Source: Nakamurella alba (lineage in GTDB: Bacteria; Actinomycetota; Actinomycetes; Mycobacteriales; Nakamurellaceae). From it: DNA of 64,000 nt. Shown here one piece after another: positions 59,222 through 64,000 of the stretch. Numbering within the stretch: the first letter of the stretch is position 1; every line of letters starts with the position of its first letter. The notes below the pieces were generated by a model, which saw nothing but the letters and a program-made list of their open reading frames with translations, was not told the origin of the DNA and did no database searches. Location of the stretch: positions 248,001 through 312,000 of the forward strand of contig NZ_WLYK01000011.1 of the NCBI RefSeq assembly GCF_009707545.1, read 5' to 3'. A program made the translations under genes and the position numbers.

Positions 59222-62194
59222 TCAGGCCATGGACGACGTGTCCAGCAGATCGACCAGCCGGGCAGGGTCCACGGACCGGCCGCGCTCCAGACCGGCCGCC
59301 CACTCATCGGGGTCGCCGTGTCCGTCGAGACCGGCCAGGTAGACACCGGTGTCGATCGGGTCCATGGCCCCCGGGTCGTAGCCGATCTGCTCGCCGCGCC
59401 GGAGTGCCGCGCCGAGCGCGGTCGCCGCCCCGGTGGCGTCGCCGGCCCCGTCGAGCACCCGGGCCAGGGCGACGGCGCACACCACCCACGAGGTCCAGTC
59501 GGCGTCGGCGATGCAATCGGCCAACGCAACGACCAGCAGTGCGCGGGTGGCCGGGCCGTGGTCGCCCGCGGCGATGGCCGCCTTCGCCCGGATCCAGCGC
59601 GCCGAACTCGCGCACCACCGGTAGCCGCAGGCATCGGCCTGGGCGATCGCCTCGTCCAGCGCCGCGGCTGCGGCGTCGGTGTCACCCGCCCGCAGGTGTG
59701 CGGTGCCGATCGACTGCAGTGCCTCGGCAGCGCGCTGCGGTGACCCGATCGCCATCGCGATCTGCTGGGCGACCCCGGCATGGGCCAGGGCGTCGGCGAC
59801 GGCACCGGTGGAGGCCTCGAAGTACGAGATGGTGCACAGCGCGTACGCCTGGGCGGCCGGGTCGTCGCTCACCGCGGTGAGTGCGCCCGCCCGCTGGAGC
59901 GCCGGGGCGATGGCGGCCAGGTCGCCGGCCAGGTAGTGCAGCAGGGCGTCGGCCACCGCCGACCGGATGGCCAGGCGCGACGGGGCGCCGGTGGCCTCCG
60001 GGTCGATGCCGGCGAATGCCGACAGGCCGGCCGCCGCGTGACCGGCCCGGTACCAGTACCAGAAGACCCCGGTGGCGATCTGCAAGCGGGTGAGATCGTC
60101 CGGTGCCCAGTCGATCGCGGCGGTGATCGCCGCGTCGTTGCGACCGAGCAGCTGCATCCAGGACCGTCCGTCCGGTCCGCGCAGCTCGTCGTCGGCGTCG
60201 CCCGCGAGTGCGAGAACCCATGCCACCACGCGTGTCCGGACGGCCGAGGTCAACTCGTCGGAGCGACGTGATCCGGCGAAGGTGCGCAGGGTCTCGAGCA
60301 TCCGGTAGCGGCGTGGCCGGCCGGGCAGCACGGTGATCACCGACTTGTCGGCGAGGGCACGGACCAGCAGATGCGCGCCGTCGGTGCCGGTGACCGCCCG
60401 CGCCGACTCCAGGTCGAACGGGCCGTCCAGCACCGCCAGCGCCAGGTAGGCGGTGCGTTCGTCGTCGGACAGCTGGTCGAAGGTCCACGCCACCGCGGCG
60501 TCCATGCTGGCGTGCCGGAGGTTGTGCGACGGTCCGCCGGACAGCACGTCCCACCGGTGGCGGAGCATCCCTGCGAGTTCCTCGGTCGAGAAGACGCGCA
60601 ACTGTGCGGCGGCCAGTTCGATGGCCAGTGGCAACCGGTCGAGCCGGTCGCAGAGCGGGCCGACCTCCGCCAGCTCGGTCGGATCGTCGGACAGATCCAC
60701 CCCGGCGGCATCCGCCCGGGCGAGGAACAGCGACCGGGCGTCGGCGGCGTCCAGTGGGCCCAGCTCGACGGTGCGTTCACCGGCGACGCCGAGGCGCTCG
60801 CGGCTGGTCGCCAGGATGCGCAGTCCGGGGCAGCGGGTCAGCAACTCGCGACTCACGCCGGCCACCACGTCGGTGAACTGTTCGCAGTTGTCCAGGACCA
60901 GCAGGGTTTCTCTGCTGCCGAGAACGCCCGTCAGCGCGGTGATGTCGGGCAGCGAGGCGATGCCCATCGCGTCCCGGACGGCGGAGATCAGCATGTCGTG
61001 GGTGCGGACGCCCGCCAGTTCGACCAGCCACGGTCCGTCCGGTGCTGCCGGTGCCGCTCCCGGAGTGGGAGTCCGCTCCGCTGCTGTGGTATCCGCCGTG
61101 GTGTCCGCCGGTGTCGATGGCCGGCCGGCCACCTCGCGGCCGGGGTTGCTGTCCGGGTCCTGGCCGGAAACATCGCCCGGGACGCCGTCGGTCAACCGGC
61201 GCCGCGCGTACTCGACGGCGACAGTGGTCTTGCCCATGCCGCCCGCGCCGAGGACGGTGACCAGTCGATGCGCTGCGAACGCCGCGTCCAGCTCGAGGAG
61301 CACGTCCTGTCGGCCGATCAGCGGGGTGAGAGCGGCCGGAATGTTGTGCAGCGCAATGGGTCCGGCATCCCGGGAGGCGGTGGTGGCGGTCCCCGCAGCG
61401 TCCGCGGCCGCGCCGGCGTCGTCGAGGGCGTCGGCGGCGGTCAGCTCCGGATCCTGTCGGAGGATCGCCTCGTGCAGTGCCCGCAGGTCCGGGCCGGGGT
61501 CGATGCCGAGCTCCTCGGCCAGCAGTTCCCGTCCCTGCTCGAACCGGGAGAGCGCCTCTGCCTGACGGCCGCTGCGGTAGAGGGCCAGCATCAGCGAGGC
61601 GCGCAGGCCCTCGCGCAGCGGATGCTGATCGACCAGCTCCGGCAGTCGGTCGGCCAGGGCACGGTGCAGGCCCAGGGCGAGATCGAGCTCGACGGCGAAC
61701 TCCACCGCGGACATCCGGGCCTCGAGGAGGCGCTCCGCCTCGCGGACGGCGAAGTCGGCGGTGATGTCGGCATAGGGGTCCGAGCGCCAGAGTTCCAGGG
61801 CGCCGACCACGAGCGACCGCGCCTGCCTGGTGGCACCCTGTGCAGCGAGCCGCCGGGCCTCGGCGACATCGGCGCGGAACCGGCCGGCATCGACGTCCGT
61901 GGGTTCGACGGCCAGCCGGTAGCCGGGCGACCGGGTGACCAGCAGGTCCTTGCCCAGCCGCCCGCGCAGTCGGGAGATGACCGCGTGCAGGCCGGGCAGT
62001 GCACTCGCCGGTACGTCGGACACCTCGGTGCCCCACACCCGTTCCAGGATCACGTCGGTCGGCACGACGCGACCGGCGTCCACGAGCAGTGCGGCCAGCA
62101 CCGTGCGGTGCTGCGGTGGGCCGAGGTCGACGGCGGCGCCGTCGATCCGGGCGTCGAGCGGCCCCAGCACCCCGAACGTCGCCACCAGCTGCAT
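59222..62194 (-). CDS. AfsR/SARP-type regulator with NB-ARC ATPase and helical repeats
   Basis: About 990 residues. The order is an OmpR-like winged helix (1-95, VATFGVLGPLDARIDGAAVD to SPGYRL), a bacterial transcriptional activation domain (about 100-245, EFAVELDLALGLHRALADRL), and an NB-ARC-type ATPase (about 280-560) with Walker A GAGGMGKTTVAVEY, the VLDNCEQF Walker B and the LATSRERLG sensor. A C-terminal TPR-like helical region (about 640-990) follows. Such AfsR-like proteins control specialised metabolism and bind direct heptamer repeats. ATG 62194 is chosen because the domain begins there; the frame stays open upstream to 62518, but the heptamer repeats lie inside that stretch. The target may be the divergent dehydrogenase gene or itself. 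Confidence 0.88.
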   Translation of the reverse strand: MQLVATFGVLGPLDARIDGAAVDLGPPQHRTVLAALLVDAGRVVPTDVILERVWGTEVSDVPASALPGLHAVISRLRGRLGKDLLVTRSPGYRLAVEPTDVDAGRFRADVAEARRLAAQGATRQARSLVVGALELWRSDPYADITADFAVREAERLLEARMSAVEFAVELDLALGLHRALADRLPELVDQHPLREGLRASLMLALYRSGRQAEALSRFEQGRELLAEELGIDPGPDLRALHEAILRQDPELTAADALDDAGAAADAAGTATTASRDAGPIALHNIPAALTPLIGRQDVLLELDAAFAAHRLVTVLGAGGMGKTTVAVEYARRRLTDGVPGDVSGQDPDSNPGREVAGRPSTPADTTADTTAAERTPTPGAAPAAPDGPWLVELAGVRTHDMLISAVRDAMGIASLPDITALTGVLGSRETLLVLDNCEQFTDVVAGVSRELLTRCPGLRILATSRERLGVAGERTVELGPLDAADARSLFLARADAAGVDLSDDPTELAEVGPLCDRLDRLPLAIELAAAQLRVFSTEELAGMLRHRWDVLSGGPSHNLRHASMDAAVAWTFDQLSDDERTAYLALAVLDGPFDLESARAVTGTDGAHLLVRALADKSVITVLPGRPRRYRMLETLRTFAGSRRSDELTSAVRTRVVAWVLALAGDADDELRGPDGRSWMQLLGRNDAAITAAIDWAPDDLTRLQIATGVFWYWYRAGHAAAGLSAFAGIDPEATGAPSRLAIRSAVADALLHYLAGDLAAIAPALQRAGALTAVSDDPAAQAYALCTISYFEASTGAVADALAHAGVAQQIAMAIGSPQRAAEALQSIGTAHLRAGDTDAAAAALDEAIAQADACGYRWCASSARWIRAKAAIAAGDHGPATRALLVVALADCIADADWTSWVVCAVALARVLDGAGDATGAATALGAALRRGEQIGYDPGAMDPIDTGVYLAGLDGHGDPDEWAAGLERGRSVDPARLVDLLDTSSMA

Positions 62195-62449
62195 CCCCTC
62201 GTCCGCCGGTACCCCGCGCGCTGCTGCCCGGACCTGCTCCTGAACGACCGAGGGTAGAGGAAGTCCTGCCCGGAACCTCCGGATACCGGCTGTTTCGGAC
62301 CGCAGGAACCGGACTTGAGGAGCCTGGAGTCGGCGGAGTGATCGCAGGAACCGGCCGGTCGTACCGCCCGAATCGCACCTCCGCCGATCGATCGTCGCCG
62401 CTGTCGGCGCCCGCACACCACCGACGCCAGGCATCGCAAGGTCGGTGGC

Positions 62450-62495
62450 CCACTTGTCCCCGAACAGGACAAGACGGGGACAAGTGGACGACAAG
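62450..62495. promoter_or_regulatory. SARP-type direct heptamer repeats with an inverted copy
   Basis: GGACAAG at 62467-62473, GGACAAG at 62478-62484 and CGACAAG at 62489-62495 are spaced exactly 11 bp. An inverted CTTGTCC at 62453-62459 makes a perfect 13-bp inverted repeat (62450-62462 with 62475-62487). Heptamers on an 11-bp period are the known binding pattern of SARP regulators. The site lies between the AfsR-like gene and the dehydrogenase gene. Confidence 0.65.
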
Positions 62496-62622
62496 GTCCC
62501 CGGGCGAGGCTTCTCCATGTTCCGGTCGACCGCTGCTGCGGGCCGGCCGGGACTTCAGGACAACAGCCGTCAGAGCACCCCGGGTCGACACACCCGGGGG
62601 ACACCCGAGGAGGTCGACCCCC

Positions 62623-62652
62623 ATGCCGTACGCCCGCACCCCGCAGGCCTGA
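62623..62652 (+). CDS. Nine-codon open frame with a strong ribosome site (possible leader peptide)
   Basis: ATG 62623 encodes MPYARTPQA then TGA. GAGGAGG (62607-62613) lies 9 nt upstream, an unusually good ribosome site in a 629-bp non-coding region (62195-62823). It lies downstream of the heptamer repeats. It may be a leader peptide or chance. Confidence 0.2.
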   Translation: MPYARTPQA

Positions 62653-62695
62653 CCCACCACCGGAGCGGCACGTCGGTGACGCCCGTCTCAACTCC

Positions 62696-62727
62696 TTGCC
62701 TCTGACGTCAGTGTCAGGTCCTAGCGT
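62696..62727 (+). promoter_or_regulatory. MerR-type promoter of the short-chain dehydrogenase gene
   Basis: TTGCCT (62696-62701) and TAGCGT (62722-62727) are 20 nt apart, longer than normal. The spacer contains the dyad CTGAC-6-GTCAG (62702-62717). MerR-family activators act on such stretched promoters. No merR gene is in the window. Confidence 0.45.
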
Positions 62728-62823
62728 GGTGGTACCGCCCGAACCGGGCGCGCGACCCTCGTCGGATCCGTTCCGCGGAGTCGCACCCGAGAGACATCCC
62801 GACGTTGCAGAGGCAGGACCATC

Positions 62824-63531
62824 ATGGAGATCTCAGGCGCCGTCGCGCTGGTCACCGGAGCGAACCGGGGGATCGGCCGGCGCTTCGCCGCACAGCTGCT
62901 CGACCGAGGCGCGGCCAAGGTCTATGCGACCGCCCGCCGACCGGAGACGATCGACCTGCCCGGGGTCGAGGTGCTCCGGCTCGACATCACCGACGAGACA
63001 TCGGTGGCAGCAGCTGCTCTCGCCGCCCGGGATGTCACGATCCTGATCAACAATGCCGGCATCGCCACCGGCACCGACCTGCTCACCGGTGATCCGGCGG
63101 CGATCCGGTTGGAAATGGACACCCACTTCTACGGAACCCTCTCGATGGCAAGGGCTTTCGCGCCGATCCTGGGCGCCAACGGAGGTGGCGCGATGCTGAA
63201 CGTGTTGTCGGCGCTGTCCTGGTTCTCCTACCGCGGGGCGAATGCCTACTCCGCCGCCAAGGCCGCGGAATGGGCGTTGACGAACGGGATCCGGCTCGAA
63301 CTCGCCGACCAGGGCACCCTGGTCACCGGGCTGCACCTCGGGGCCGCGGACACCGACATCATGGCCGGCTACGAGGGTGCGATGGTCGACCCGGCCGAGG
63401 TGGCGCGGATCGCGCTCGACGGGATCGAGGCCGGGCAGATCGAGGTGCTGGTCGACGACTGGTCCAGGTTCGTCAAGCGCAGCCTCGCCGACGACCCCGC
63501 CGCCTTCTACGACTCGCCGCTGCCGATCTGA
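62824..63531 (+). CDS. Short-chain dehydrogenase/reductase
   Basis: The 235-residue Rossmann-fold oxidoreductase has the NAD(P) loop TGANRGIGR, an ARR motif after strand 2 (YATARRPE) that suggests NADPH, LDITD, NNAG, and the catalytic Ser in LNVLSALSWFS with YSAAKAAEW (Tyr-x-x-x-Lys). The length is normal for a classical SDR. The substrate is unknown. GAGGCAGG lies about 9 nt before ATG 62824. It is expressed from a MerR-type promoter. Confidence 0.92.
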   Translation: MEISGAVALVTGANRGIGRRFAAQLLDRGAAKVYATARRPETIDLPGVEVLRLDITDETSVAAAALAARDVTILINNAGIATGTDLLTGDPAAIRLEMDTHFYGTLSMARAFAPILGANGGGAMLNVLSALSWFSYRGANAYSAAKAAEWALTNGIRLELADQGTLVTGLHLGAADTDIMAGYEGAMVDPAEVARIALDGIEAGQIEVLVDDWSRFVKRSLADDPAAFYDSPLPI

Positions 63532-63663
63532 GTCCGGGTGGCCGGCGGGCCGACGGTACCGGTCGATGCCGGAACGAAAGCGGCACGGTCCGGGACGGAT
63601 GACGACCGGTCGCGATCCACCGTTCGTTCCGACACCGTGCGAGCGGAAACCCCTGCCACGACG

Positions 63664-63669
63664 TAACCT
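63664..63669 (+). promoter_or_regulatory. -10 box for the leaderless PucR-type gene
   Basis: TAACCT lies 6 nt before GTG 63676, with no ribosome site. Confidence 0.45.
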
Positions 63670-63675
63670 CGGCCC

Positions 63676-64000
63676 GTGCAAGGGCTGCTGCGGCGCATCT
63701 CGTCGATCGATTCCGCGGCCGAGCGCGCCCTGCGGATCATCGAGTTCTTCGACCAGCTCGTGGTGCACGGTGCCGACATCGAGGCGATCACCCGGGCCAC
63801 CGCGGTGCTCGCCGAGGCCACCGTCGGTGCGGAGGACGATGTGCACGGCCGGCACGCGGCGATCGCACCGACCGGGGCCGACGCGGAGGTGCCCGACAAC
63901 GGTTTGCTCTGCCATGACGTCCAGGTCGGCGATCGCACGGTCGGCCGGGTCTGGCTGCACCGCGCCGTGCCGGCCGACAGCAAGGACTGGGACGAGTTGA
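63676..64000 (+). CDS. N-terminal part of a PucR/CdaR-type regulator, cut by the window end
   Basis: GTG 63676 opens a frame that runs off the window: MQGLLRRISSIDSAAERALR, IIEFFDQLVVHGADIEAITR, ATAVLAEATVGAEDDVHGRH and on through CHDVQVGDRTVGRVWLHRAV. The first helix and the following weakly GAF-like domain match the beginnings of actinobacterial PucR/CdaR-like helix-turn-helix regulators. The DNA-binding end is not in the window, so the family call is provisional. The start is set by TAACCT 6 nt upstream. Confidence 0.6.
   Translation, partial: MQGLLRRISSIDSAAERALRIIEFFDQLVVHGADIEAITRATAVLAEATVGAEDDVHGRHAAIAPTGADAEVPDNGLLCHDVQVGDRTVGRVWLHRAVPADSKDWDEL

Noticed and set aside
62195-62518. 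N-terminal extension of the SARP regulator
   Set aside because: The added ~108 residues are low complexity, have no domain, and would cover the heptamer repeats; the winged helix begins at 62194.

Overview
The window is 64 kb of high-GC DNA from an actinobacterium. The evidence is the gene content: RbpA, an Lnt/polyprenol-phosphate-mannose synthase pair, HelY, a WYL-domain (PafC-like) end next to tatC, a PucR-type regulator and an AfsR/SARP regulator. Many genes lack a Shine-Dalgarno and instead have a TANNNT box 6-8 nt before the start codon, which points to leaderless transcripts. I cannot name the genus from sequence alone. No rRNA, tRNA, CRISPR array, transposase or integrase was seen.

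Layout. 0-4.2 kb: end of a pafC-like gene, tatC and helY. 4.2-12.2 kb: a DUF4333 protein with a prion-like YGQQ tail, 5'-3' exonuclease, Xaa-Pro peptidase, Lrp regulator, a lipoprotein gene broken by an amber codon, an S9 oligopeptidase and a DUF2867 protein. 12.3-19.1 kb: two tandem paralogous giant secreted proteins, the second split by a frameshift. 19.3-27.7 kb: MFS exporter, RibD/DHFR-like reductase, P-type ATPase, ECF sigma factor with a membrane partner, amidohydrolase. 27.8-31.0 kb: lnt-ppm1, terminator, rbpA. 31.4-42 kb: LysE exporter, nitronate monooxygenase, DUF2255, thymidine kinase, TetR/DUF1905, alpha/beta hydrolase, GDPD, zinc-ribbon protein, ankyrin protein, metallophosphoesterase.

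42.2-55.05 kb is the most unusual part, a peptide natural-product (RiPP) locus. Twelve small genes run in one direction. Seven encode peptides with nitrile-hydratase-like leaders (NHLP type) ending in a GG site. Five encode shorter peptides with classical double-glycine leaders. A LanM-like enzyme gene converges on them, and an NHLM-type export set (HlyD-like protein, C39 peptidase/ABC exporter, second ABC exporter) follows, divergent from lanM. The LanM keeps its Ser/Thr kinase-eliminase residues, but its LanC domain has lost two of the three zinc ligands and the catalytic His. Eleven of the twelve cores have no cysteine and one has a single one. The locus therefore looks like a system that dehydrates, or otherwise phosphorylates and eliminates, without making lanthionine rings.

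55.2-64 kb: prs, a secreted DUF1906-type glycoside-hydrolase-like protein sharing repeats with the giant exoproteins, a CsbD-like stress protein, a large SARP/NB-ARC regulator with three 11-bp-spaced heptamers upstream, a short-chain dehydrogenase behind a MerR-type promoter, and the start of a PucR-type regulator cut by the window end.
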